This document shows positions 20,251 through 33,171 of a stretch of 64,000 bases of DNA, piece after piece; within the stretch, counting starts at the first letter, position 1, and each line of letters opens with the position of its first letter. Both the position numbers and the translations under genes were made by a program. The stretch comes from Schistosoma mansoni. Lineage: Eukaryota > Platyhelminthes > Trematoda > Strigeidida > Schistosomatidae. Under the pieces are notes generated by a model. That model saw only the letters and a list, made by a program, of their open reading frames with translations, was not told the origin of the DNA and made no database searches. The stretch spans positions 620,001 through 684,000 of the forward strand of contig NW_017385991.1 of the NCBI RefSeq assembly GCF_000237925.1. The letters are read 5' to 3'.

Positions 20251-22585
20251 GTTAAAAAAGGTACTTTTGAAAATTCTCTTTCCCATCAGTTTTATAATCA
20301 TAAATATAAATATGTGTACAAATGTATTCCAATTAGAATTGATCAAGGATATTTGATTATCAGAACAGAAAGTTTCAATAATATCCATCTTATATATTTA
20401 AGGAAATCTTTTGGGATTGCTTGATCAATTATTTGGCAACGTGTGAAGAAACGTCTTTTTCGTTATACATTAAAATGTTAACTGTTAATATTTCCAAAGT
20501 ATTCTTTGAAAAAGTCAATAGATACTCAGAAAATGCTAAGAAGCGCTATCCAATCAACGTTGAATAAGAGTGTCGCAGAAACAATTAGAAAGTGATAAGT
20601 CACGTTTGACTTCTCTGATTGGATATTTGCCCATCCCAATACTTTATTTAGTGTAGTCCCAGAAACTTACGAAAGCTCAAGGTCATGTTAAACTCCATAA
20701 ATGTCCTCGTTTTTTTTGTACATAAACTAACCTTGGAGTAAAACATTATTTCCACACTGAGCATCTTTCTCTTGTGTTCCAGTTTCCGCATAGATTTATT
20801 CTGGGATTATCAAAAGCGGCTAGGATATCGGATCGAGCGTTCATTTAGCAGACTTATCATTAAGATTAGAACGTTGAGATGTGATGGAAGAACACAATAA
20901 TTCATTATAAATGTATTCCGATATCTATGAAGTACTAGTGGGCTATAGGTTAAACAAATTAACTTTTTCATATTTTTAGAGGATAGATTTGAATAGTTTC
21001 GAAATGGCTTCCTTCATAAAATAACGTTTGCTAAAAACTACTGAAGACTTGATATTAGTGGATAATTATATTGTACTGGTTTTTTTCTTCTGGGTATCGT
21101 CCACCTACTAACTTCATACAGTAGTCAATAAGTGATATAGCTATATCGTCAAACTATATCATCGGTGAGAGCGTTGCTATTTTAATTTCGACATGACTGG
21201 CTCCATCAGTCAGCTTCTTATTAGAACTTCTGGAAATCGATATCAAAGCATATCCTTGAAGAGAGTGTACGAGAATATTAGATTACTAAGGAGTGTTTTC
21301 TCAATTAGTTCATATATTTTTGCCATAAACTGAAGTCAGCAGGAAAACCAGCAAAATCGATGGAACACTGGACATCATTTTTACTGTAGTTTTAAGCTAC
21401 AGAGTAACGTGACACATATGCTATATTAAATTGACAACGAAATACTTCCTGTTGGTATTCTAAAATGCAACATTTTGATGGTTTCCAGTTAACAATTTAA
21501 GAGGTTTTATAGATTCTTGTTCAATTATTTGAATGTATCGTATTCACCACCAAGCATAACTATCCCAGACTCAGTTATTAAGTCGACTCATGAGTTCATA
21601 TTGTTGTGGCGTCACAAACTAGGGTGAAACAACTATCTAATTCCTCCTAGTTACCAACTTTCATTATCCTTCGGCTAAAAAAATTTCACTTTATTCAATA
21701 ATTATATTCCCTTAAGAGATTTAGTCTAAATAAAGTACTTACAAAGCTTATGTTGGAATTATACAATCTCAAATGATTTGCATTTATAACGTGAAAACTA
21801 TTTTACAATTCTCTAGTTTAAACTATGGTTACAAATTTTTCAATTTGCTAAGATAAATAAAATGAATTCACATAATTTCATTCTACTAGTGAGCTATGAA
21901 TCAGTTTATTCGTTCTTCTATTAATTAGACTGAATAACACGGCAATCATTATGAGTCCAAACACTGCAACTTCTACTCATGAGGGTACGTTTCCTGTTGC
22001 TGGTATTCAAGGCTGAATTTCTATCGATCTCTGTTTAAAAATGGTCTGATAGTTACGTCTTTTGGATTGTGGCCAACAATGAAACTCAGGACGTCTAATT
22101 CATACTTTCTCAAATTGCCTACCTAAATGTATCTATATTTTGTTGTTAATTTTCTCACTGAGACATCTCCTAAAAAAGATCATATACCAATAAAAACTGA
22201 TAAAAATTTTCTCCTGACTATCATCAACGAGAAAACATAAAACATCAACCAGAAAAATTAACATCCTATCCTTTAGACAAATAAGCTGTTATTGTGTCTC
22301 TATAGCTTAAGGTATTACACATTTGGTATTAAAGCATTGAGTGTTATGTTAATGTTATAATGAGTTGAAAAATGTATCTACCCTACTGGTTTCAAATAAG
22401 ATGAAACGTACATACATAGGTTATACCTATTGAATAAATAACATGTACTTTTAGCATCTCTTGTGATAACTGATAATCTAGATTTAAGAGGAGTGAACAG
22501 GTTCTTATACTGGTTATCAAATCATAAGGGCCTTATGCTAATAATTTACATCATAGATATATAGATGTAGGTAGATGAATAAATG
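20251..22585. other. 2.3 kb AT-rich stretch, nothing firm
   Basis: No coding frame or repeat copy is recognised. A faint trace of family B ('actggctccatcagtcagc') lies near 21197. Confidence 0.4.
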
Positions 22586-22586
22586 C

Positions 22587-23098
22587 CCCTAAATGCCCTG
22601 GTATGGCCGAGAGTGGGGAGAGTCCTTTCTCCCTCTCGAAATGCTCTCACATGGCCATGCGTAATATAGCCTCTGTCAGGGAAGTCCTACTCACTGCCTT
22701 CTCGTGGCGGGGGTTTTGTTCACGAAAGTTAGAGTACGAAAAGCGAATGTCCGGTGCTTTAACCAGGTTGGTGGATATGGATGATCCATCTGATTCCAAA
22801 CCAATGGTGCACATGGACTCCAGTATCCTGAAGGAACAAATGGCGTATGAATCAATTGTCGGTCACCGGCTATCATGGGAATGCATCTCCTCACGATGCT
22901 CCACTGTCTTGTGGATCCGATCTTTAGGTCAAAGGCTCTGGGTGTGGCCCCCTAAGAAAACCACCTGCTTCAGTTTGGGCACCTGAGCAGTATCACAGCC
23001 CTCACACAAATCTCAATTGATTTGTGGGGCGCATATGTATGTGGTACCCCTTTGTACCAATATTTATGTGTATAAATAAAATAAAATAAAAAAAGATA
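22587..23098 (+). repeat. Family E repeat, copy 2
   Basis: 'aaatgccctggtatggccg' to 'tatttatgtgtataaata' with a 'aaataaaataaaataaa' tail. Same length and orientation as copy 1. The shared frame (22603-22986) is open but ends early, before the family's usual end. Confidence 0.85.
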
Positions 23099-23924
23099 AA
23101 TAGAACTGAGCAATATATAAGTCCATATGATACATATTGTCACATCACACGGTAGAATACGGAAATAACAAAGTAACAACATAAAAAAATGCTTGAAGTG
23201 AAATGATAACATCAATAAGTAATGCAGAAGCAAAGGTGAAAATTTAGCTGACAAAAAGATTGATGAAACTGAATCAATGTGAAATGTGAAATATTGATAA
23301 AACTAGTAATTCAACGGTAGACTCAAGAATAAATTGATCTTCTGTCATATCCCGACTACATCCGTTGATGAATGTTTGGAATTGACGTATTATCCCTATG
23401 TCGTACAGTAATCATTTGTAAAAATATAACAGATCATTTTGTCATATTTCACACCATATATATAACTGGAAGATAGTAAATAAATAACATGAAACAAGCT
23501 AATACATGGCGAAACAAAAATGAATGAAGTAATCTTTAGAAAATGAGGTTGTCAGTTGTTTATACAATTTTCGGTTATACCAGTCATTGGCACAAGTCGA
23601 ACTTGATAATGAAGGTCTAAGCAACATACCGTATATTTCAGCTGTACTTGTCTCGTGACTTCTTCCGTTTATCACACCCCTTTCAGATCCCATCACAGTC
23701 CTTTAGAAAAAACAGTTCATATTGTTGACTACCAACTTTAAGACTTTAGAAGTAACCATTTAATGGAACAAGATACAGTATCTACATTATTTACTAAGGA
23801 TACAGATTAAACAACATAAAGATAACTTGAATGCAGGAGCAAACTGAATTAAATTGTCAACATATTTATACGTACAAGTATAGAAATTGATGTGGTATTC
23901 TAAAACAAATATCAGTCATTCAGT
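23099..23924. other. AT-rich spacer, nothing recognised
   Basis: No repeat or coding match seen. Confidence 0.4.
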
Positions 23925-24390
23925 GCACATGTGTGCAGCGGTTCAAATTGTCGTACCCCATTACTACAGCTAGATAAAACTGTCATGGGAAATCCCAGAG
24001 TAGTGCAGGTAGTAACAGTATTAATTGTAATAGAAAGAATTACGCCTGAAAGCTACTATTCAATAAGAAACTTGGGGTTGGGTAACAAGAAGCCATTTAT
24101 TATGTAGTCTAGAAACATAGGATCTAATCGAAGACAAAGAGTGAATGGACCCAAGTCATTGCGAACGATTTTGAACCATGTTACTCAAGGTCTCTAACCA
24201 TTGGGTATGATAATCATTCAGACTCCAACCAGGTAATCTTCACCTATCTACTTGGCTCAGTTTAATAGCCTGTCTCTTTATGGACAGATGCCTTTACCTT
24301 ACTTTCAACCTATCTCTACACCAGCCGTCAACGCGCGTTGAGATAGTCGGTTGGTGGCCATACTCAATGCATGTCCTAACCAAATATACA
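23925..24390 (-). mobile_element. LINE C-terminal and 3' UTR fragment, old copy
   Basis: On the minus strand, broken frames give WLGHALSMATNRLSQRA (about 24385-24335) and YHTQWLETLSNMVQNRSQ (about 24215-24160), matching the C-terminal motifs of the LINE at 2965-4450. A diverged 3' UTR follows down to 23925. Multiple stops show it is old. Confidence 0.75.
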
Positions 24391-24542
24391 ATTCTTTGGA
24401 AGATAGAAATTCATAAAAGAAGAGTAAGAAAACAAAATTGCTCACGTTATATGATGTCATGGAAATAACTCATTCATAATCTAAGTGTGATTTTCACTCT
24501 AACACATAGACGCACTATACACAGTTAAAGTATTCCAGATAT

Positions 24543-24806
24543 TATCAGAAGGGGTTTTGTGGATATTATAGTAATTTTAATAGTTGAAATCATGAATCAA
24601 TTGAAGCTAGACCACCTTGAAAAACCTGGCTCAGTAACCTAGTTGGTTAAGCGCGAGACTGATAGGTCCTGGGTTTGAATCTCGTGAGGCGGGGTTGTGG
24701 ATGCGCACTACTGAGGAGTCCCACAATAGGACGAAACGGCCGTTCAGTGCTTCCAGGTTTTCCATGGTGGTCTAGCTTCAATTGATTCATGATCTCATCT
24801 ATTAAC
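24543..24806 (+). repeat. Family B compact 264-bp insertion with 11-bp target-site duplication
   Basis: The duplication 'attccagatat' lies at 24532-24542 and 24807-24817. Inside: left end 'tatcagaaggggttttgtgg', inverted stub 'gaccaccttgaaaaacctgg', then directly the tRNA-like segment ('ctcagtaacctagttgg', 'gggtttgaatctc'), a hammerhead and a shortened right end. The duplication length fits LINE-driven retroposition better than Merlin-type DNA transposition. Confidence 0.9.
24705..24750 (+). ncRNA. Hammerhead ribozyme, family B, GTT triplet
   Basis: GCACTA and CAGTGC form stem I with one mismatch at the core-proximal pair. CTGAGGAG, stem II and GAAAC are intact. The cleavage triplet is GTT rather than GTC, which fits NUH but is usually slower. 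Confidence 0.72.
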
Positions 24807-25350
24807 ATTCCAGATATAATAATAACCTTAAACGTGACCGTTGATATATGTTGACTTGGTTTCCTAACATTTTGTGATCAAATATGATCATTCTATTATT
24901 CATATTTGTGTTAGCATATGACATGTTTATTTTCTGAAAAAAGGAAGATTCATGGGACTTTGATCATGATAGAACTTCATGTGCTTCTGTTCATATTTTG
25001 AATAAATGCAATCTAATTTTTTCAAATAATAGTCCAATGATCATATTTACTATAAACTGAATCTAACAACTGAAATAATATTGTAAACGCATTTCAAAAT
25101 AATCGTATACATCATAGTGACAAGCTAATGCTCTGTGAAACCAACCGACTAGAAAGTGTAAGAGTCACCAGTGACATTTTTTTGAGAGTAACACTGTACT
25201 GTATTGATTGTTTATTAAAAATGCTTTCGTAGGATTAATCTATCTACTGCATAGACAAGTCATTTCAATCTTATAGGACATTGTGTACATATCTCTTGGT
25301 TAATTGTTCACCTTCATCTGCACATAATTTTATATACTTTGTTTGTATTA

Positions 25351-25428
25351 TAAGCAAAGATGAATAGTGGCTAGCAGTGGAATCCAGTTTGACACGCGTT
25401 TCGTTCTATTTGGGACTCGTCAGCTATA
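25351..25428 (-). repeat. Family A hammerhead fragment
   Basis: 'ataagcaaagatgaatagtg' through a minus-strand hammerhead (core CTGACGAG, GAAAC, GTC, three extra A) ending at 'actcgtcagcta'. No tRNA-like part; stem I is cut short on one side. Confidence 0.8.
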
Positions 25429-26268
25429 TGTTTTTCTACCTACTTGTACGCCAGTATGATAATAATCATTTTACATTACTGTTGAATATCAAGTATTTCG
25501 GAGCATTTTCCCATTTATTCGATAGATGAGTGCCACGTATAAGACAATAGTTTTCATTAGAGATTTCATTTCAATAAAAGGGTGCAATATGTGTATAGGT
25601 TTTCTATCGAAACAACACTGTTGCACGTCCAGAGTCGTCAGATTAAAATGTAAATAAAATGTAAGCTCAGTAAAAATTATCCTGTTACATGAAGCATTCA
25701 CTCACTAAATGTAAGAAAAAATGCCCGAAAATGTATGGTACTGTGCACATATTGAAAATTTAAAAAAATATATGTGGTACAAATTTATGAACGCAGTTCT
25801 TTTCGCTGTATTTCGTACGCTGCCCGTAAAAATTTATTTTGTACTTGAGTAATGACTTCCTCCTCACAGGATCTATTATTATCTGTCTACTACTCATCTG
25901 CATTCGCCTTTCCCGTTATTCACTAACGCAATAATTTCAATGAGTAGGAACGAAGTTCATGAAGCGAAGTATATTTTATTCATTAGTCACTGGAGTCAAT
26001 AAACGGCTATAATATCACAAATTGTCTAGAAGTTAATAAATTGGATTGTCAAATATAGAAGTGAACTTCACTGAAAAGTCTCACAACTATGCTGAAATGA
26101 CTCTTTAGTGCTCTTTGACCATTTATAGTTAGCGAGGTAATCTCAGTTTATGATAATCATATTTGTAAACATCCGTAATTCCTCAAAATGTTTTCTCAGA
26201 AGCTAGAAAATATTCAAAAGTGAAGAATATTTGAGCGAACAATTGTTTTCAATAACTTCATCATCAGG
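25429..26268. other. AT-rich spacer, nothing recognised
   Basis: A 70-codon minus-strand open frame (25489-25701) has no recognisable feature and is probably chance. Confidence 0.4.
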
Positions 26269-26362
26269 CCATCCAGTGCTTCCAGGTTCTCAATGGTGAT
26301 CTAACATCAATCGATTGATGATGTCAATCAAAAGATTGATATTTTCCACAACCCCGTACCGA
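26269..26362 (+). repeat. Family B 3' end fragment
   Basis: 'ccatccagtgcttccaggt' to 'ttttccacaacccc', covering only the region downstream of the ribozyme. Confidence 0.7.
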
Positions 26363-27505
26363 TCTACAATTATAAATCCATATTCATTGTGATATTTTAC
26401 AAAGGCCAAAATAAGGCATGTATTAATGAGTTTTAATGAATGTTATATGAACGTTTGCATCTGTTACGACATATATACTTCATAATTGTGTTATTTGTAA
26501 AGAAGAAAGGTCATTTAATAAAGGTCAAAATGAATATGGAGTAAAGTGTCAAGTCACAATCAGTATAATAGTAGTATAACAAAAATGGAAATGAAAATAA
26601 GTCGTGTTGATAAATTGCTTAGTAGGAGAATTTCATCATAGTAACTGAGGTAATAATAATAATATTGTTGTGTGAATATAATCTATAATAGGAAGGGTTT
26701 TATCAAGGTAATTACGACAAAGAGTTCATGTGAATTTGGAGAGATGGATGTGAAGATTAAGATAGATATAATCACAAAATAATGGGAAGGGGGTAAGATG
26801 TTTATAATATTCAAATTAGGTATCTGGTGATCTATTCGTAGGCCAAGATAAACGTAGAAGCTGGATATACCTTTTAAGGATACATAATTTCGGTTTTCTG
26901 GAATTGATCCAGATGGCTTCGGCTATGTAGAGTAGCCTCAATCTAGCTACTTGAGGTAGATTTTTTGGAACTTCGAGGATTATCACGGTCTATAAAAGCT
27001 TTCGATAAAACCCAACCAACTCAAGAAAACTATATCTCCAGAACAATATTTTGAATATTCGAATAAAATCACACTGGAATCACCATAATTTAGAATCTGT
27101 AATTACCAAAACAAAGTTATATGAATACTTCTAATGGTTCGAAGTCACATATTTTCTTGAACGTTAAACCTGTAATTCATTTCAGTTATAACGTTAATTC
27201 AGATGAAAAGAAACGAAACGTGTTATATCCCTATGAGAATAATGAATGGTGACTGTTGGAATTTAGTTCTGGATTAGTACTATACATATTTTTTGTTGTA
27301 TAATTGTTACGTAACTAAACTATTCGTATTCATGTTCCTCTTATCATAAGCTTTATTTTGACTTATGAACTATTATTATACGATTTACCATTCTTGAGTT
27401 ATGTCCAGTCTATCAATTAATATTCCCCCTATTCACAACCACATTTGACTAAAGCTTGTACAAATGTTATTTTCTATTTTATGGTGTGATGTGGTCTGTT
27501 TAGTT
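26363..27505. other. AT-rich spacer, nothing recognised
   Basis: No supported feature. Confidence 0.4.
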
Positions 27506-27738
27506 TGTATATAAATCCGGTATCTCTGAAATTCATATCATACAATTCATATCACAGAGGCTGCTATTGGTGTTCTGGACTTAACAAACAGGGTTAGGCG
27601 GGAAGCAAGGACCGATAAGGACTCTAGACTGCTTGTCCGGATTTTGTGGGTCAATGGTCCGATCGATAATTCACTGTACTCTAATTGGCGGCATCATCAC
27701 GTCATATATTGATAGGGACACAAACCCACAAGATATAA
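27506..27738 (+). repeat. Repeat G, copy 2 (unclassified)
   Basis: Second copy of the repeat at 10340-10556, same orientation, starting at 'gtatataaatccgg' and ending at 'cccacaagatataag'. Somewhat longer than copy 1 because of an insertion near 27570-27600. Confidence 0.6.
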
Positions 27739-27960
27739 GAAAACGAATTTTTGTATAATAATACTGTTTAATTTCAAGAATATTTTGATAATAAATTTAT
27801 GCCAACTGGGTGGAGGCTAAAATCCACAATGTACTAGATAGTTGTTCCGTTAATATTTTGATACGCCATAGTAGTACACACTTGAGACGCTAAACTCATG
27901 GCTAAAGACACGGAACATTTGGATTTTTCCATTGACACAATAGTTTCATCATCAATAAAG

Positions 27961-28272
27961 CAGTGACCAGTGGAGTTCAACCACGTCCGTTGTGAGATAA
28001 CAACTCACTGAAGACAATTGGTGAATGGTCGCTCATAATTCGTGGATCGGTTGAAGTTAGACACTAACACCATTGGATGCCGACTCAGTGGTCTACTGGT
28101 TAAGGGCTCCGGCTTGAGGCTTGCAGGTCCTTGGTTCGAATCTCGCGAGTGCGGGATCGTGGATGCGCACTGTTGAGTAATCCCATAATAGGACGAAACG
28201 GCCGTCCAGTGCTTCCAGGTTTTCCATGGTGGTCTAGCTTCAATTGGCTCACGACTTCAACTTTGAAAATTA
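27961..28272 (+). repeat. Family B forward unit
   Basis: From 'cagtgaccagtggagttc' through 'actcactgaagacaattgg', a tRNA-like region (A box near 28085-28110, B box 'ggttcgaatct' near 28133), a hammerhead at 28167-28212 and the right end. The ribozyme core starts TTGAGTAA instead of CTGANGAG, so it is probably dead. Confidence 0.87.
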
Positions 28273-28762
28273 AGAATATATAAAAGACGATACTCGCTTA
28301 GTACTTTAACAGAAACAACAGCAATTTACCACAATATTTAAAGTACTCATATTGAACCTGATGTTAGTCAGGGACTAAAACTAACTAGAAAAGAAAGACT
28401 ACTGAAAAACTTAACATATAACTGCATAACTATGTAGAACCACAGCTGTTTACACATCATAACTGGACATAAGGAAATAAACAATGAACATTTACATACA
28501 GTTTACATATACGTCTAGAAGCAGATCAGATGAAGAAATGGATAGGGACAAATCTATCATTCACATAAATATGGTAAACAACCTAATCAATAAAATATAC
28601 TGATTTTGTTATACAGATTTTCTTCATATCGATATTGACTATGTTCATCATCTCATTGATTGGTCGATTAATTTATCCTGTTCAACGAAATAACAAATAA
28701 ACTCAAGGTGATATGTATAGGAAAATATAACCTTGAATGAATATTAACATGACTAATTCTTA

Positions 28763-28940
28763 AATTCACTTAGTATTGTTTGTTTGAATCTTCCCATCGA
28801 TGTTTAGGACTGCAACTGGACAGTCTCTAATTGGCATATGTGCATACTGTGCGTATTGCCTTGATATAGCCTAAATTCACAAGTATGGTAAGCAAAGATG
28901 GATAGTGGCTAGCAGTGGAATCCAGTTTGACGCACGTTCC
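28763..28940 (-). repeat. Family A 3' tail, truncated in the ribozyme
   Basis: Reverse-oriented tail from 'attcacttagtattgtttg' to 'ccagtttgacgcacgttcc', where it stops inside stem III. Confidence 0.85.
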
Positions 28941-31079
28941 ACCCGTTCTCTAAAGTTGATTATGATATTTTTGCTAGTAAACTAATGGTCTGGAATCTAT
29001 AGCGACGGGGGAAGATTTCTTTTTTCTGTCCTAAAATCTTCAATTTTAAAATTGTCTTATACATTTTATTGGAAAAAATCATCATTTCTTCTCAAATTAT
29101 GTTGCCTATGCTCAGCGTTTCCTACTACAATTTGTACTTTTAAGACTTCGACTATAATGACATATGTCTTCATAATCTCATCTCACTATTCTGATTTGGT
29201 ATGACAACCTAAACCAAAACATATATCTTCCGGGTTCTATATGATTTATAATTGATTGATAAGTTTGACACTGTCCAAATATTAAACTTTCCAATCGATA
29301 CTTGTATTTAAGGCAATAATAGTATTCTCGTAAATAGCTAGTTTCGAAGTCTTCTAGCTTTCCTATGTTACTAGCTAATGTTACTAATGTTTGACTAAGA
29401 GTATTTAAGTAATAAACTATCAAAAGAATTCAATTAAGAATATTAATTCCATTGTATATCATTTTAATCTACACAAAAATAATCTTTTTTCTATGATAAA
29501 TTATACACAAGTTCAAGTAAGTTCAAATTTTAAGAAAAAAAATCAATAAATATATATATAGAACATTTCACAGTATGCTATAATCTTATTGGTAGTTATT
29601 TTAGGTCACTTCAAGGTCATAACCTTTAAAATAAATAAATGCATATAAAGCTTATTTTTAGTGTACTGGAACATATAATGTTATTTCTCTTTCTAATATA
29701 TAGATTTTGTAAACTTTACTGAATAACCTAAAAGATGGGGTGACCATAGCTTGTCTACATCTTAGTTGTGTTCGAATTTCATTGATCGATCTGAAGTTTG
29801 TTGCTAGTTCAGCTGGCAACATAAGTCATTGGAATTTATTTAGCGTTAAGTAATTGGTGACGATCTGTGAGAAATGTTAAATGTATTTGAGCTTACTGAC
29901 AATGTCTGTAGCCATAACAATGAGGGATTACGGGTGAAAGCACACCTGGGACCATCGTCCCCTTTCCTTGTTGACTAGAAGCAACTAAGATTATATCTAT
30001 GTTCATAGCTTTTCCCCAAATATCTCCATTTATCTAACAGGTAGTTAAACAGAAAATTTTAGGAATTAGAAAGTGCATAGATCCAATTGTCTTTGAATGA
30101 ATAGAATCCTGTTCATATTTATGAGTTTCTTTATTCGAATATTAAAGCAGAATATTGAAGATTCTGAATATCCGAACACTGAGTATAGAAATGAAATGCA
30201 ATAATCTTTAACGAAATATATGATACCATAAACATAGACTAATAAAAGGGTGATTAACTTTTCGACAAAACAATTGACAATGATGCAAAATCTGTCGTAC
30301 CAACGGATGGTTTTGGAAAAAGGGACGTCTAATAACTTATTATTGTGTGGAAAATTTGCAGAATTTATAATTTACTAATGCATGGCGAGAAAAGACCTGA
30401 AGATATGAAAACTTTCCCGCTGTCAATATTCATGGGAGCATTCGATCAGTTCATGTGGGCATATAAGCTCCTCAAGAGAACACATGGATCTTCTGTCAGA
30501 ATTTATAAGTTGGTTATATTTTGAATGCTAACTAGTAATGGGTTATAGATTTTCATTTCATGATCTGATTTGATTTCGTGATCTGAAAGCCTTGTACTAA
30601 CAATAAATCAATAATTACAGTCCTAAATGTCAATATGAAATAATATAAACCATTTCAACTAATAATCATCATTTTATTTATTGTTAAGATCATTATCTGA
30701 ACTCATGACGTTCAAGGATTTAACCGTAACTGTTCTTATACTTTATAATTGATTCGCTAAAATAAAATAGTGATTGAATTATTTATTGATTTTTGATAAC
30801 CTATATATTAATTCATTTGTGAATGAATTAATATATATTTTTCCTGGAAGCTATGCATCTTCAGCGATATACTTTTTACTGACCGATATAAGTTCCAGAA
30901 AACCTCATTTTTTTAAAGAACCTAAACTGTGTGTATCTTCATGAAAAAAAGGAAGACCAATCAAAATAATGTTGAGTCTGACGATGTGCCTCAAGAAGAA
31001 ATGAATTATTTAGGAGATATAAAGTGATGATTACTTTTAAGTACCTCAGATCACTTAAAATCGGGGAAAAAGAGGTGAA
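28941..31079. other. 2.1 kb AT-rich stretch, nothing recognised
   Basis: An 81-codon minus-strand frame (29178-29423) has no domain or repeat support. A near-palindrome of 'attaattcat' words lies at about 30805-30835. Confidence 0.4.
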
Positions 31080-31620
31080 ATTGTATCTCGCAAGGTGGAA
31101 TCATGGATGCAGACTTCTGAGGAGTCCCACAATAGGACAAAAGGACCGTCCAAAGCTTTCAGGTTTTCCATGGTGGTCTAGCTTCAATTGACTCATGATT
31201 TCAACTATATAAATTTACTAAAATCTTCACAAAACCCCCTTCTGATAATGATCATATGCTCGCTAGAGACTGGCTCCATAAGGTATTTCCTGGAGTTCTA
31301 CTGAGAAACAGTGACCAGTGGAGTTCAACCACGTCTGTTGTGAGATATCAACTCACTGAAGATATTGGTGAATGGTTGCTCAATTTTAGTGGATCGATTG
31401 ATGTTAGACATTAACATCGTTGAATGCCGGTTCAGTGATCTAGTGGTTAAGCGCTCGCGCGCGAGAATGATAGATCCTGGGTTCGAATCTCGTTAGGTGG
31501 GATCGTGGATGTGCACTGCTGAGTAGTCCCACAAGAGAACGAAACGGTCATCCAGTGCCTCCAGGTTTTCCATGGTGATCTAGCTTCAATTGACTCATGA
31601 TTTCAATTATGAAAAAATAT
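31080..31620 (+). repeat. Family B head-to-tail dimer
   Basis: The first, partial unit (31080 to about 31245) keeps the tRNA 3' edge, a decayed hammerhead and the full right end 'cccccttctgataatg'. It runs straight into the second unit ('atcatatgctcgctagagac'), which has the whole 5' part, a tRNA-like promoter (about 31430-31500), a hammerhead at 31513-31558 (core changed to CTGAGTAG) and its own right end. This is the clearest unit-to-unit junction in the window. Confidence 0.88.
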
Positions 31621-32739
31621 GTTTTAGTTTCAACTGACTTCGTCCAGAATGAAGTCTCAAACAAATGATTTTATTAACTATGCACTAAGTAATACTCGAA
31701 TTGGTAAAGTTATTATTGTTATAATATACTCTTATTTCCATACATGACTACTTTATACTGACTTGGAGGTGACGATAATTGTCTGATAATTTCATCTCGA
31801 ATTCTCCAGCTAATATAATGATGAAATATGTTGTATAGGATGATAAATTTTCTGTCAAAGTATTTACAGTCATAAAAGAATTCAGAAAAGATCCTTTAGT
31901 ATGAATATAATCAAACTCAAATAACTGGTTTTACATAGAGATATTTACACAATATTGTCATAGTAAAACTGATCATTAAACGTCTTAAAAGCAATAAAAT
32001 TTAATCAGTTTGATTATTTCTTATAGGAAATACATTTGACTTTTATGGATAGTGCTCATTGTTTGAAAGGAGACTTCAAAATCATAAGGTGTGTAGCTTT
32101 TGGTTCATCTTTATATCATGGTTATACCGAAAACACATCAACCTATTCTGGGACAATGTAATTTGAGAGTGGGATTCATTCAATATATTAACGTTAAACA
32201 CCTTTTAATTAAATAATGGGTAGAAAATTACATTCTTGATGTTTCGCGACTTGGTGCAAGACACCTCTTCAGAAAAAACAAAACGTTTTTGTATTTAATC
32301 TAGTTTTACCATAACCCTTGAATGTCACATTTTTATGAAAAACACCGAAACACAAGCATTGTGTAACATTCTGAAATGTCAGCTAGTCATTGAATAAACT
32401 ACACGACACACCAAGAAGATTATAGTGGATACAGTTAAGAATAACAAGTCTTCGAATAGACCCTCTAAAGAACACTTACACCTAAGTATTCAACTGAAAA
32501 AGAGGAGTTGATACGACGGGATGAAAAGACAAAATTACACTTTTAAATTATAGTGACTCATGTTCAACATTACTTCTGTTTGTTTAATTCAATATGGTGA
32601 TTATTCAGTATGATATTTTCTTTATTTTCAGTATGGTATTTCATTCAGTTTAACATTGTTTTTCTTTAGTGTATGGTATTCTTTGTATTAAATGAACATG
32701 AATTATGTTCAGCCCAACATTTAGCATGTAATTTATCAT
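31621..32739. other. AT-rich spacer with a possible retroelement trace
   Basis: 'tgatgtttcgcgacttggtgc' (given as 'tgatgtttcgcgac', 'ttggtgcaag' near 32239) reminds of Penelope-like terminal sequence, but no second copy is present here. Confidence 0.3.
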
Positions 32740-32930
32740 CAGGGGTTTTGTGGAGATTTTAATAATTTTATAGTCGAATTCATAAGTCAATTGAAGATAG
32801 ACCACCATGAAAAACCTGGAAGCACTGGACAGCCATTTCGTTCTATTGTGGGACTTCCAGTGATTCCAGGTTTTCCATGGTGGTCTAGCTTCAGCCGACT
32901 CATGAATTCAACTATAAAAAAGCATGTGAT
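32740..32930. repeat. Family B foldback copy without centre
   Basis: Left arm 'ggttttgtggagattttaat' to 'tctattgtgggactt', then an immediate switch at about 32857 into the right end 'ccagtgattccaggttttcc'. The arms are inverted copies, with no tRNA part and only half a hammerhead on the minus strand. Confidence 0.85.
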
Positions 32931-33171
32931 TTGTTATAACTGTGGTCATTTTTCAAATATGTGATCTTATTCTAATTTATATTCAAAATAGATGTACAGC
33001 CAATATCCAATGAGTTCGCTATCCACTAGGATCATCGTGTTTTGAAGTGAATAAATCTTTATTTGTACATATCTTGGTGTTCTCCTACTTCCCGTTGTGG
33101 GAATTGCAGTGGTTCCTGATATTTATTAGTATAAGTAATGAGCAAAGCGTACAAACACACAATAATCACCT

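Noticed and set aside
25489-25701. 70-codon minus-strand frame
   Set aside because: No conserved feature and no repeat or splice context.
29178-29423. 81-codon minus-strand frame
   Set aside because: No domain or signal peptide; composition as background.
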